A stretch of DNA of 64,000 nucleotides from Notamacropus eugenii (taxonomy: Eukaryota > Chordata > Mammalia > Diprotodontia > Macropodidae), in assembly GCF_028372415.1 (NCBI RefSeq), contig NC_092875.1, positions 355,810,233 to 355,874,232 of the forward strand. The letters run 5' to 3'. The notes below the pieces were generated by a model. The model saw only the letters and a program-made list of their open reading frames with translations. It ran no database searches and was not told where the DNA came from. Shown piece by piece: positions 10,696 through 22,560 of the stretch (position 1 is the stretch's first letter; every line of letters begins with the position of its first letter). Position numbers and translations under genes: made by a program.

Positions 10696-11629
10696 ATATA
10701 GATATATTAGTTCTATTTGGGCATAGCTATAAATTGTTCTCCCGAATGGTTGGAACAGCTCACAACTCCAGCAGTCATTAATGTCTCCATTTTCCTTCTA
10801 GCATTTGTCAATTCTGATAGTTTTGAGTAAAACTGACAATCTAAAAGGTGAGTATTTTTCAAAATATATAAATTTTACAGACTAACAGAACAAGAAATAG
10901 AATACTTAAATAACACTGTATTAGAAAAAGAAATCAAATAGAACAAACATACATAAATTCCCAAAGGGAAAACAGAGGGAAGCAAGCCTACGACCAGATG
11001 GATTTCATGCAAATTCTGCTAAACATTTAAGGAACAATTTATTGCAATATGACATAAACTATTTGAAAATGAAAAGGTAATAAGGTGTCCTGCAATATTC
11101 CTTATATGACACCAAGATAGTATTAAAACACATAGGCCAATTTACTGAATGAGTAAAAAGCAAAAATTTGAAATGAAATACGAGTGAGGAGACTATAGCA
11201 ATATATCACAAAGATCATATACTATACCTAGAGTGAATTTTGATCAGTAATATTAAAGCTAGCTGAACGTTAGGAAAAATATGAATGTAATTGACCATAT
11301 TAATAACAAAGATAAAAAATTTTTCAGTACTTCAGAAGAATAGAAAAAGCTTTACATAAAGTAGAAGAAGCATTACTGTTAAAAAAAAAAACTATAGTAG
11401 ATGGGAATAATGGAGCTTTTTCTTAAAATAAGTGGTATAAATCTAAAACCAAGAGCAAGCATATTCTATAATAGGGATAAACTAGAATCCTTTCCAATAA
11501 GATCAAGGATGAAGCAAGGACGTCTATTAGCACCTTTACTATTTAAAGTCATTCAAAAATGTAATCTATAACCCTAAGCTAAAGAAAATGTATTAAAGGA
11601 ATAAGCAGATAGAACAAGGAAACCAAACT

Positions 11630-11773
<144 letters not shown>

Positions 11774-12718
11774 TGCAAATACCATGGTAGTTTATTTGGA
11801 GAAAACTAGAAAGTCAATGATAAAACTAGTTAATATGAATAACAACTCCAACAAGGTGGCAGAATATTAAATAAACCCATACAAGTCATCTGTATTTCTA
11901 TATACTACCAACAAAACCTACCAGGAACAAACAGAAAGAGAAATTCCATTTAAAATTATTAGAGACAGTATGAAATATTTTGGAGACTACCTGCCAAGAC
12001 AGACACAGTAACTATTTGAACATGATTAAAGCAATCTTTTCACACAAAGACAGATTTAAATAATTAGAGAAATATCAATTGCTGGTAAGTAAGCCAAACC
12101 AATATAATGAAAATGACAATGATACCTAAAATAATTTACTTGTTTTAACAATTTAACCAAACAAAATATTACTTTATTGAGCTAGAAAAAAAATTATAAT
12201 GAAATTCATTTGGAGAAACAAAAGGTTAAGAATATGAATTTTTAAGATGGGAGAGAACTTAACCTAACAATACCAGATCTCAAAGTATACTACCAAACTA
12301 TAATCATTAAAAACTATTTGGTACTGGATAAAAAAAAAATTATCATCAGTGAAACAGACTAGGTAACACAAAATATATTAAACCAGGTACTGAATCAAGT
12401 GGACATAGTCACTTAGTGTTGGATATAAAGCCAAAGATATCAGGTACTTGGGCAAGAACTCACTATTCAACAAAATTTGGCTGAAGGAGAGTAGAAGTAA
12501 GTAGGCACAGACTTTTTATTTTAAACCGTGTGCCAAGATAAGCTCAAAATGGTTACATGATTTAGACATAAAGACAAAATCAAATTAGTGACAAGAAATA
12601 GGGAACATCATGAGAGGTAAAATTGATGATTTTGATTACACTTAGTGAAAAAGGATTTGCATACATACATGGGTGGACACACACACATACATCAAAACTA
12701 CAAGGAAAGAAGGAAACC

Positions 12719-12719
<1 letters not shown>

Positions 12720-12752
<33 letters not shown>

Positions 12753-12862
12753 ATGTTTTTACATGTATGTATGTACATACATACATATACACATATATGT
12801 ATATATACACACTTATATGTATACATACACACACACACATATATATACAGATAGATAGAAAG
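12720..12862. repeat. (GA)15 and (CATA/TATG)n simple repeats
   Basis: A pure (GA)15 at 12,720-12,749 is followed by alternating CATA, TATG and (CA)n motifs to 12,850, then GATA/GAAA units. The overlapping open frames on both strands are low-complexity artefacts. Confidence 0.9.
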
Positions 12863-13064
12863 AAAGATAGATATAACAATTCTTGAGTGTTATCGTATAG
12901 TCATCATATTGGCTAACATAATTCTCACATCTATCATGGCAGCACACCTGAGGACTGCTCCTGTGAATGCATCATAATGAGCTCTCTATTTATTGAGCAA
13001 CAAACTAAACATTATTCTATCAAGTAAACATAACATCCATATCAACATCTTTAAGTAAAACATT

Positions 13065-13222
13065 TCATATATATATATAGAGAGAGATACATACATATAG
13101 ATATATAGATAGATATAGATATATACATAGATAAATATATATATAGATATGAATGTGTGTGTGTGTATACACACACACACACACACATATATACATATAT
13201 ATACATATATACATACATATTG
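13065..13222. repeat. (TATA/GATA/TGTG) compound simple repeat
   Basis: TATA, GATA and ATAC units flank a (GT)n block facing an (AC)n block (13,155-13,188), making a local inverted GT/AC repeat. Confidence 0.9.
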
Positions 13223-14059
13223 TTTCTAAACAAAGACTCCCGATTGATTCAACCAAAGCAAGACTCAATCAAAGGCACGCGATTGGCTGAAACTCAAGCA
13301 GTAAAAGATCCTGCTTTGCTTGTCATTACAATAAAAGGAAAGGAAAAAGATAAATGCTAGAGGGGGTGGACAAAAATGGGTACAGGAATGCAATGGTGGT
13401 AAAACTGTGAACTGCTCCAACTATTCTGGAGAATTTGAAATTATGCCCCAAAGTCTACAAAACTATGCATACTCTTTGACTCAGCAATACTACTATAATT
13501 AGATCTGTACCTACCCCAAAGAGATTTTTTAAAAGGAAAATGATCCCTGTATCAATACAAAAATATTAATAGCAACTCTTTCTGTGGTGGCAAAGAATTA
13601 AAAATTGAGAGACTGCCTATCAGTTTGGGAATGACTAAAAAAATTGTGACATATGATTATAATGGAATAACATAAGATGCCATAAGAAATGATAAAGGCA
13701 ATTCTTTTAGAAAAATGTGAGAAGACTTATATGAGCTGTTGCAAAGTAAAGTGAGTAAACCTAAGATAATACTGTGCATATTAACAGGAGTATATACAAT
13801 GATGGTAAATATAAAAAGATTTAGTTACTGTGGTCAATACAATACTCTATGTCAACTCCAAAGGACTCATGAGGAAAATGCTACCAACCTCCAGAAAAAT
13901 AACTGATGAGCTCAGGGTACAGACATTTTTTGCATTACATTTTTTTTTTGCTTTCTTCATGTCATGAGTCATGACAAAATATATTTTGCATGACTTCATT
14001 TGTATAACAGATATAAGATTTCTTTCCTTCTCAATGGGTGAGGAAAGGAGCTTAGATTT

Positions 14060-15735
14060 GAAAAACTAAAGACAAAAGCAAATTGTTGAGCAGAGAAATA
14101 ATGGCCTGTCATATTTGTGGATAGCGGAAAAATTCATGACCAAACAACATAGAAGTTCATGGGAGATGATAATTTTTATTATATAAAATTAAAACAATTT
14201 TGCACAAATAAAATCAATGAAGCTAAAATAAGAAGAAAACATTAAATGGGTAAAGGACAGAAGGAAATACACAGTCAATAATCATAACTGTGAATGTGAA
14301 TGGGATGAATTCTTCCATAAAACAGAAGTATATGAAAAATCAGAATCCTATAAGATGTTTTTGACAAGAATCACACTTGAAGTGGAAAGACACACACAGA
14401 GTAAAGTTAAGGAACTGGAGCAGAATTTATTATGCTTCAAGTGAAGTTAAAAAAAAAAAAAGTAGGGGTAGTAATCCTGATCTTAAAGTGAATGAAAATG
14501 GAAAGGAATATACATTTTTCCCATAGCACATGACACTTACACAAAAACTGACCATATAATAGGGAAAAAAATACCCTCAAAATCAAGTGTAGAAAGGAAG
14601 AAATATTAAATCTGTTCTTTTGGATCATAATGCAATAAAAATTGCATTGAACAAAGGGCAATGGTAATGTAGATTAAATATTATTGAAAACTAATCTAAT
14701 CCTAAAGAGTAAGTGGGTCAAAAAAGAAAGCATAGAAATAATCAATAATTTCATTAAAGAAAATGACAATGATTAAACAACGTAACAAAATTTATGGTGT
14801 GCAACTAAAGCAGTATTTAGGGGAAAATTTATTTCTGTAAGTTTTTACATTAACAAAATGGAAAATGAACAAATCAATGAAATGGGCATGCAACAACAAA
14901 ATAACTAGAAAATGAACAAATAAAAAATTCCCAATTAAGCACCAAATTGGAAATCCTGAAAATCAAATTTAATAAGAATAAAAGTAAAATAATAATAATA
15001 ATAATAATAACTTTTGAGCTAACAAACCTAAGAACTGGTGTTATTAAAAAAAAAAAACAGTCTAACAGATAAACCACCGGTTAATTTAATTTAAAAAAGA
15101 AAGAAAGAAACCAAATATTCAGTATCAGAAAGGAAAAGAGTGAAATCACAACCAGTGAAGAAGGAACTAAAGCAACTGCTGTAATATTTTGCCTAATAAT
15201 ATGCCAACAAATCTGACAATATGATGTAAATGGATGAATTACCTAACTAAAAGATCAGGAAATAAAGTGTTTAAATGACCCCATCTTAGAAAAATAAATT
15301 TAATAAACCATTAAAGAACTCCCTAGGAAAAAATTCCCAAGGCCAGATGCATTCATGAGTGAATTCTACCAAACACTTAAAGAACATGTAATTCTAATAA
15401 CAGATGAAGAATTTGGGAAAATAAGTGAAGAAAGAGTCCTTTAAACTCCTTTTATGACAAAATAATGGTTGATAGATAAAGAAGGATGAGCTAGAATTGA
15501 GAAAGAAAATTATGAAATAATTTCTCTAAAAATTATTGATGCAAAAAATTTGAACAAAATACTAATGAAGTGATTAAAGCAGTGCATCACAAGAATTATT
15601 CACTATGATCAGGAGGGATTTACACTAGCAATTCAGTGTTGGTTCAATATTGGGAAAACTATCGATATAATTGACCACATCAATAATAACAGCAACAGAA
15701 ATCATGTGATTATCTCAATAGGTGCTTTAAAAAAA
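14060..15735 (+). mobile_element. L1 ORF2 endonuclease to reverse transcriptase segment, sense
   Basis: 14,060-14,235 matches a C-terminal ORF2 segment. From 14,280 the reading follows the L1 endonuclease N-terminus: translated fragments include 'VNVNGMNSSIK' and 'QNPIRCF', then (after an internal stop) 'ESHLK'. Next come 'GGAGCAGAATTTATTATGCT' and the linker ('AATTCCCAAGGCCAGATGCA'). It ends in the RT domain ('TCAATATTGGGAAAACTATC', 'CATCAATAATAACAGC'). The coding sequence is broken by many stops. It is cut at about 15,735 by antisense L1. Confidence 0.75.
14985..15010. repeat. (AAT)n microsatellite
   Basis: About eight AAT units inside the L1 copy. Confidence 0.9.
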
Positions 15736-15739
15736 AACT

Positions 15740-16093
15740 TTGGTGAAATTTATTTTTAGTTTTCAATATTCAATTTGAAAAGATTTTTGCGTTCTAAATT
15801 TTCCTCCTTTCTCCAGTCTCCTCTCCCCAAGATAGAGTACAATTCAATATAGATTCTGCACATAAATTCTTATTAAAACTATTTTCACATTCATAATTTT
15901 GTATAGAAAAATCAGAATGTATAGAAAGAACTATGAGAAACAAAAAATAAAACAAAACAAAAAATAGGGCAAATAGTATGTTTCAATCTGCATTCAACTC
16001 CATAGTTCATTTTACTGGATGTGAATAGCATTTCCCATCATGAGTACTTTGGATCTTAGATCCTTGGATCCTTGCATTGCTAAGAAGAGATAA
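15740..16093 (-). mobile_element. L1 3'UTR, antisense, left part
   Basis: The text 'TTTCAATCTGCATTCAACTC', 'TGAATAGCATTTCCCATCAT' and 'CATTGCTAAGAAGAGATAA' is the antisense 3'UTR of a marsupial L1. The element continues at 18,587 after a HAL1-like insertion. Confidence 0.8.
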
Positions 16094-16560
16094 CCAAGCT
16101 AATAGATCCAAGATAACAGAATAGAAAAGTACACCTACTGTAGCTCTCCCCCCATAGCCCAGGAATTGCACCAGATTCAGAGCTGAGTGCAGCCCTTGGA
16201 GAACAGCCCAGCCTTGGCCGTATGGCACCAGCAGAAATAGGACTGGAGTAGGCCTCAGGGACAGAATCCCTGGAAGCAGTTGTGGTCCTCCGATTACTCA
16301 ACCCACAAATGCCAAAGACAGCTTCAAAGATCCTGGGCAGAAAAGTCTACGGTATCTCCCAGACCAGAGCACAGGCCAGGACAGGAGAAAACTCTTCCCC
16401 CTTGATTGTGCCACCTTGGAGGAACTGAGAACTTACAGATCCCCAGAGTATACCCTCCTCTTGACAAAAGACTCAAAAGTCAAGTAACTGGCTGGGAAAG
16501 TGCCCCAAAAAAGGGAAAAAAATACTTTCTTGGTGAACAGGTATTTTCTTCCATCCTTCA

Positions 16561-17470
16561 GATGAGGAAGAAAAATGCTTACCATCAGAGGAAGACCGGA
16601 AAGTCAAGGCTTCTGCATCCAAAACCTCAAAAATAAATATGCAATGGTCTTAGGCCATGGAAGAGCTCAAAAAGAATTTTGAAAATCAAGTAAGAGAGGT
16701 GGAGGAAAAATTGGGAAGAGAAATGAGAGCAATGCAAGAAAATCATGAAAAGTGAGTCAACAACTTTCTAAAGGAGACCCAAAAAGTGCTGAAGAAGATA
16801 AAGCCTTTAAAAATAGACTAACTCAATGGCAAAAGATGTCCAAAACACCAATGAGGAGAAGAATGTTTAAAAAAGTAGAATTAGCCAAATGGAAAAGGAG
16901 GTTCAAAAACTCACTGAAGAAAATAGTTCTTTAAAAATTAGAATGGAGCAGATGGAAGCTAATGACTTTATGGGAAACAGAAATTACAAACCAAACCAAA
17001 AGAATGAAAATATAGAAGACAATGTGAAATATCTCATTGGAAAAACAAGTGACATGGAAAATAGATCCAGGAGAGACAATTTAAAAATCATGGGACTACC
17101 TGAAAGCCATCATCAAGAAAAGAGCCTAGACATCATCTTTCATGAAATGATCAAGGAAAACTGCCCTGATATTCTAGAACCAAAGGGTAAAATAAATATT
17201 GAAAGAATCCACCTCCTGAAAGAGATCTGAAAAGAGAAACTCCTAGGAATAGTGTAGTCAAATTTCAGAGTTCCCAGGTCAAGGACAAAATATTACAAGC
17301 AGCTAGAAAGAAACAATTTGAGTATTATGGAAATGCAATTAGAATAACACAAGATCTAGTAGCTGCTACATCAAGAGATTGAAGGACTTGGAATATGATA
17401 TTCCAGAAGTCAAAGGAACTAGGACTAAAAACCAAGAATCACTTACCCAGAAAAACTGAGTATAATACTT
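16561..17470 (+). pseudogene. HAL1/L1 ORF1 pseudogene
   Basis: The ORF1 RNA-binding protein gene of the HAL1-like element, broken by stops and frameshifts. The best-preserved part (16,889-17,230) holds a coiled coil with heptad-like 'EKEVQKLTEENSSLKIRMEQ'. It is followed by 'MENRSRRDNLKIMGLPES', the conserved entry to the L1 RRM domain, and 'DIIFHEMIKENCPDILE'. A typical ORF1p would continue through a C-terminal domain; matching DNA follows to about 17,470 ('TTACAAGCAGCTAGAAAGAA'), but out of frame. It would once have formed trimers that coat the RNA; it is not functional now. Confidence 0.8.
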
Positions 17471-17690
17471 CCGGAGAAAATATAGCCATTCAATGAAATA
17501 AAGGACTTTCAAGCATTCTTGGTGAAAAGACTAGAGCTGAATAGAAAATTTGACTTTCAAACACAAGAACCAAGAGAAGTATGAAAGAGAAATCATAAGG
17601 CAATTACTAAAGTTGAACTGTTTACATTCCTACATGGAAAGATAATATTTGTGATTCTTGAAACTTTTCTCAGTATTTTGGTAGTTAGAT

Positions 17691-17730
<40 letters not shown>
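17691..17730. repeat. (CA)n microsatellite
   Basis: About 19 CA units in the 3' region of the HAL1-like element. Confidence 0.95.
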
Positions 17731-17734
<4 letters not shown>

Positions 17735-18586
17735 TATGTATGTAGACAGAGATCACAGAGTGAGTTGAATAGGAAGGAATGCTATCTAAAAAAATAAAAT
17801 TAAAGGGTAAAAAAAGGAGCATATTGCAAGGAGAAACGGAGAAATGGAATGGGGCAAATTATCTCTGATAAAAGAGGCAATAAAAAGCTTTTTCTATGGA
17901 GGGGAAAAGGGGTGAGGAAAGAAACAAAGTGAGGCTTACTCTCATTACATTTGGCATAAGTAGGGAATAACATGCACACTCAATTTGATATGAAAATCTA
18001 TATTACAGTACAGGAAAGTAGGGGAGAAGGGGATAAGTGAGGTAGGGGCAGATGATAAAAAGGAGGGCAAATGGGAGAAAGGAGTAATTAGAAGTAAACA
18101 CTTTTGGGGAGGGACAAGGTCAAAAGAGAATAAATGAGGAGCAAGATAGAATGGAGGGAAATATAGTTAGTCTTATACAACATGACTATTATGGAAATCT
18201 TTTGCAAAACTACACATACATAGCCTATATTGAATTACTTGCCTTGTCAGTGGGGATGGGTAGGGAGGGAGGAAGGGAGAGAAGTTGGAAGTGAAAGTTT
18301 TAGGAACAAATGTTGAGAATTGTTTTTGCATGCAACTGGGAAATAATAAATACAGGTAATGGTATATAGAAATCTATCTTGCCTTACAAGAAAAGAGAGA
18401 TGATGGGGATAAGGGAAGGGAGAGGTGTGATAGAAGGAAGGGAAGATTGAGGGAAGGGGTAATTAGAATGCACAATGTTTTGGGGTGAGGGAGGGGAGAC
18501 ATGGGGAGAAACTTTGGAACTCAAAATTTTGTGGAAATGAATGTTGAAAACTAAAAATAAATACACATTTAATTTTTTTTTAAATG

Positions 18587-19140
18587 AAGGAGAGATAAGT
18601 CAATCAAAGTTAGTCATCACACATTGTGACTGTTCCTATGTACAGTGTTCTCCTGGTTTTGATCACTCCATTTAGCATCAGTTCATTCAAGTCTTTCAAG
18701 GTTTTTCTGCAGACAGCCTGCTCATCATTTCTTATAGTATCCTATCACAACAGTATCCCATCACATTCATATACCACAACTTGTTTAGCCATTCCCCATC
18801 CGATAAACATTCCCTCAATTTCCAATATTTGGCCACCACAAAAAGATGCTATAAATATTTTTGTATTTGTAGGTCCTTTTCCCTTTTTTATGATATCTTT
18901 GGGACAGAGACCTAGCAGTGGTATTGATGGATCAGAGGGCATGCACAGTTTTATAACCCTTTGGTATAGTTCCAATTGTTTTTTAGAATGGTTAGATCAG
19001 TTCACATTACACCAACAATGCATTAGTGTTCCAATTTTCCCATATCTTCTCCAACATTTATAATTTTCCTATTTTGTCATGTCAGGCAATCTGATTGATG
19101 TGATGTGGAACTTCAGAGTTGTTTTGATTTGTATTTCTAT
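18587..19140 (-). mobile_element. L1 ORF2 C-terminus, antisense, right part
   Basis: This continues the antisense L1 of 15,740-16,093. On the minus strand, frame 18,745-18,975 gives the ORF2 C-terminal motif 'DPSIPLLGLCPKDIIKKGK', 'NTKIFIASFCGGQILEIEG' and 'GWGMAKQVVVYECD'. It matches the mammalian L1 pattern 'FDPAIPLLGIYPKD ... MWHIYTMEYYAAIK'. The 145-codon plus-strand frame at 18,626-19,063 is only its shadow. Confidence 0.85.
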
Positions 19141-19143
19141 TTT

Positions 19144-19322
19144 GCTTATTCAGTGCCTTGATAATCAAACTACCAAAAATGTATTTTATAGAGCTGGAAA
19201 AAGTAAAAAAAAATCATCTGGAAGAACAAAGAGTAAAGAAATCAAGAATATTAATTAATAAAGATATAAAGGAAGGGAACCAAGCAATATCAGCTCTCAA
19301 ACCAAATTATAAAGTATTAATC
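19144..19322 (+). mobile_element. L1 ORF2 segment, sense, left of an insertion
   Basis: 'CTTATTCAGTGCCTTGATAA', 'CTACCAAAAATGTATTTTAT' and 'CATCTGGAAGAACAAAGAGT' match the post-RT part of marsupial L1 ORF2. The copy is split at 19,322 and resumes at 20,450. Confidence 0.8.
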
Positions 19323-20449
19323 GAAGGGTAGAGCCAAGATGTCAGAGTGAGAGCAACTACTCACCTAAGCTCTTAGACAAACTCCCTCGGAAACCTCTAA
19401 AAAGAGAATCTGACCAAATTTTGGAGGTGCAGAATCCAATAGGAGTCAGACTGTGGCAGTTTCACAGCCCAGGACAGACTGGAAGATCGACAGGAAGAAT
19501 CTGTTCCACAAGGGTGGAGGAGGATACAGCACATAGCACAGCTCTGCACAGCTAGCCAAGCAAGAAAGCCCCAGGAGGGTTTGAGGCAGCAACAGGGTGG
19601 CAGGATAGCAGCTCAGGGTGACAGTCAAGCAGAGCCAAGCAAGTGAGAGCCACGGAAGGAGGCCCAGGTATCTGCAGCAGCTGTGCCTGAGACTTTCAGC
19701 CCACAGATTAAATGTCTGTAAGTCTCCGACTTGAACTTCTGGTATCCAAAATGGCAGAGTGATAGGTAAATACTCTCTCCCCCTCCCTTTGTTGACCTTG
19801 AAAGAAACTTAAAATATTTTCCCCAGAAAAATCCTGGATCAGTGGGATCAGCTGAAGGGGCAAACAGTCTCTTAGCAAGTGAGGCTAGGAAAATCATTAA
19901 AGAATATTCCTCTTACTGTAGTGGAGGAACAGAACTCTTCCAGATTGCCAGAGCTCCAAGGGGGTGGAGCCTCACATTAGGACCCAGGCATGTCTCAGTG
20001 CTCCAGGGAAAGCAGGAAAACACTACAGCATCTGGGATCACCAAGCGCTAAGCTCTAGCTCAGCTGAGGAGATCTCTAGTGACCTCCCCCACACTTAACA
20101 AGTTAGCTCCAGGACTAATCCAGACAAACACAAACAGAATTCATCTTTGCTTTCTCACACCAGCCAGCTCAGCATCAAGTTCTTTAGCATCTACCTGAAG
20201 GAACCAGAGGTCACAACACACAAAAGCTCACCATCATGAGCAAGAAGCATAGGAAGAAGGAAAAGACCATAGAATCTTTCTATGGGGACAAGAACCAAAA
20301 CATGAATACCAAAGAGGTCAGTATTGAGACTGTACTCCCATCTGAAGCTTCAGAAGAGACAACGAACTGCTTGCATACACAAAGAGCACTTCTGAAACAA
20401 CTGAAGAAGGAAACAGAGGAAAAATGGCCAATGATTTTAAAAGTATAAA
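19323..20449 (+). mobile_element. Insertion of an L1 5' end only (5'UTR plus start of ORF1)
   Basis: A 1,127-bp insertion flanked by a 14-bp duplication: ATAAAGTATTAATC (19,309-19,322) and ATAAAGTAGTAATC (20,450-20,463), 13 of 14 matching. It contains two 5'UTR-like units. The first opens 'GAGCCAAGATGTCAGAGTGA', the second 'GGTATCCAAAATGGCAGAGT'. After them comes the first 70 codons of an ORF1 (20,236-20,448: 'MSKKHRKKEKTIESFYGDK', ending 'EKWPMILKV'). No RRM, ORF2 or 3'UTR is present. The ending 'TTTTAAAAGTATAA' is A-rich. It may be a prematurely polyadenylated L1 RNA copy or a non-autonomous L1 5' derivative. Confidence 0.75.
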
Positions 20450-22030
20450 ATAAAGTAGTAATCATCAAATCCCTCTGCTGCTGGTTTAAGAAATAGAGTA
20501 GTATATCAGTGGAATAGATTATGCACAGAAGACGCAGTAGTCACTGACCATTGTAACTTAGTGTTGGATAAAACCCAAGATCCTAGTTTTTGGGATAAAA
20601 ACTTGCTATTTGACAAAAACTACTGGGAAAACTGGAAAACAATAGGATGTGAACTAAGGATAGATCAACACCTTATACTGTCTACCAAGATAAGGTCAAT
20701 ATGAATGAATGCTTTAGACATAAAGGGTGACATCATAAGCAACGTAGAAGAACAAGGAATAGTCTACATATCAGATCTATGGGAAAGGGATGAATTCATT
20801 ACCATACAAGGGAGAGAACATTATAAAATGTAAAATAGATAGCTTTGTTTTTATTTAATTTAAAAGACAAACATTTGTACGAACAAAACAAAAGCAACTG
20901 AGATTAGAAGTAAAGCAGAAAGATGGGAGGCAATCTTTACAGCAAGTGTCTCTAACAAAGGCCTAATTTCTCAAAAATATAGAGCACTGAGTCAAATTTA
21001 TAATACAAGTCATTCATCAATTGATAAATGGTCAAAGGTCATCTGAACAGACAGTTTTCAGATGAAGAAATCAAAACTATCTATAGATACATGAAGAAGT
21101 TTTCTAAGTCACTTTTGATTAGAGAAATACAAATTAAAACAATTCTAAGATACACTTCCCACCTAGTAGATTGAGGCATGTGACAAAAAAAAAAAAAAAG
21201 AACAATGATAAATTTTGGAGAGCATGTAGGGAAATTGGGACATTGGTGCACTGTTGGTGAAGTTGTGAACTGATCCAACCACTCTGGAGAGCAATGTGGA
21301 ACTATGCCCAAAGGGAAACCAAACTGTGAGTATCCTTTGATTCAGCAATACCAATATTAGGTTTGTATCCCAAAGAGATCACCAAAAAAAAAAAAAAAAA
21401 AGGAGAAAAGGAACCACATGTGCAAAATTATTTACAGCAACTCTTTTCATGGTGACTAAATATTGGAAATTGAGGGGATGCCCTTCAATTGGGGAATAAC
21501 TCAACAAGCTGTGGTATATGAATATATTTTGAATATTGAATATTATTTTGCTTTAAGAAATGCTGATCTGGCATATTTCAGAAAATCCTGGAAAGACTTG
21601 TACAAGATAATGCAAAGTGAAATGGGCAGAACCAGGAAAACATTGTGCACAGCATCAGCAGCATTGTGTGTGATCAGCTATGTGTGTGATGATCAATTAT
21701 GAATGACTCAGCTCTTCTCAGCAACACAATGATCCAAGAGAAGTACAAAGGACTCATGAAGGAAAATGGTATCCCTATCCAGATAAAGAACTGATGGACT
21801 CTGAATGCTGATAGAAGTATGTTTTTTCACTTCATTCTTTCTTGTGTTTTTTCTTGTTGATCTGTTTCATCTTTCATAACTGTGACATGTATAAACTATA
21901 TCAAACTGCCTACTATTTTCAGAAGAGAGTACGGGAAGGAGGGAAAGTGAATTTGGAACTGAAAATCTCATAAAAATTAATGTTAAAAATTTTTTTGACA
22001 TGTAACTGGAAGAAAAATAAAATACTATTG
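20450..22030 (+). mobile_element. L1 ORF2 C-terminal part and 3'UTR, sense
   Basis: Continuation of the L1 at 19,144. It reads 'AAGAAATAGAGTAGTATATC', 'AGTGGAATAGATTATGCACA', then 'CCAACCACTCTGGAGAGCAA' and 'TTGAGGGGATGCCCTTCAAT'. Frame 21,463-21,702 encodes 'MEIEGMPFNWGITQQAVVYE' and 'SWKDLYKIMQSEMGRTRKT', the L1 ORF2 C-terminal motif. The 3'UTR ends near 'ACATGTAACTGGAAGAAAAA' and an AATAAAAT-type tail at about 22,025. Confidence 0.85.
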
Positions 22031-22054
22031 AACTTTTGAAAATTAGGAGAAACT

Positions 22055-22478
22055 AGGGGAATAGGGGAAATCTTTATATTGAGTTTCTCTGATGAAAGTA
22101 TCATTTCAAAGATATATAGGGAACAGATTCAAATTTATAAGAAGCAGTATCTAATTGCTAAGTAGTCAAATTATAGGAATAGACAAAAGGGGAATCCCAA
22201 GATATCAAAAGCCATATAAAAATACTCCAAATCACTAATAATTAGGGAAATGCAAATTAAACCAACTATGAGCTTCCCATCAATCTCATCAAACTGGATA
22301 AGGTGATAAAAAGGAAAAACATGATAAATTCTGGAAGGGTTGAGGTAAAATAGATGATTTAGTATACTGTTGGTAGAATTATGAATTGGTTCAAAGATTC
22401 TGGAAAGGAATTTGTAACTGTGCCCAACTAGCAACTAGCTAAAGTCTGTATATGTCTGACCCACTGATACAACTACTA

Positions 22479-22479
<1 letters not shown>
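22055..22479 (+). mobile_element. L1 ORF2 C-terminal fragment, sense, left of an insertion
   Basis: 'AGGGAAATGCAAATTAAACC', 'TACTGTTGGTAGAATTATGA' and 'CAAAGATTCTGGAAAGGAAT' match L1 ORF2 C-terminus. The copy stops at 'CTACTAG' (22,473-22,479) and resumes with the same seven bases at 23,337-23,343. Confidence 0.75.

Positions 22480-22560
<81 letters not shown>

Larger units (their letters stand above)
9905..10850 (-). mobile_element. L1 ORF2 C-terminal fragment, antisense
   Basis: Plus-strand text 'CTTATAGCACAATAACATTC', 'CACTCCCCAGTTTATGGACC' and, beyond an inserted LTR, 'TGGTTGGAACAGCTCACAAC' and 'TTTTCCTTCTAGCATTTGTC' is the antisense of the marsupial L1 ORF2 C-terminus. The L1 sequence breaks near 10,131 and resumes near 10,696. 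It abuts a sense L1 at about 10,860. Confidence 0.75.
16094..18586 (+). mobile_element. HAL1-like (half-L1) element, near full length
   Basis: This 2.49-kb insertion has an L1-like 5'UTR (from 'CCAAGCTAATAGATCCAAGA'), a decayed ORF1, and a long 3' region, but no ORF2. The 3' region ends 'AAATGAATGTTGAAAACTAA' plus an A/T-rich tail, so it resembles the L1 3' end. That layout defines HAL1, which relies on L1 enzymes. Flanks AAGAAGAGATAA (16,082-16,093) and AAGGAGAGATAA (18,587-18,598) match 11 of 12 and are the target-site duplication in the older antisense L1. The 3' region holds purine-rich blocks and a (CA)n tract. Confidence 0.85.

Noticed and set aside
12986-13268. Tyr/Ile/Val-rich frames near 13.1 kb
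   Set aside because: They are readings of TATA/GATA and GT/AC simple repeats.
18626-19063. 145-codon open frame, the longest in the window
   Set aside because: It lies antisense to an L1 ORF2 C-terminus that gives the known motif on the minus strand, so it is a shadow frame.
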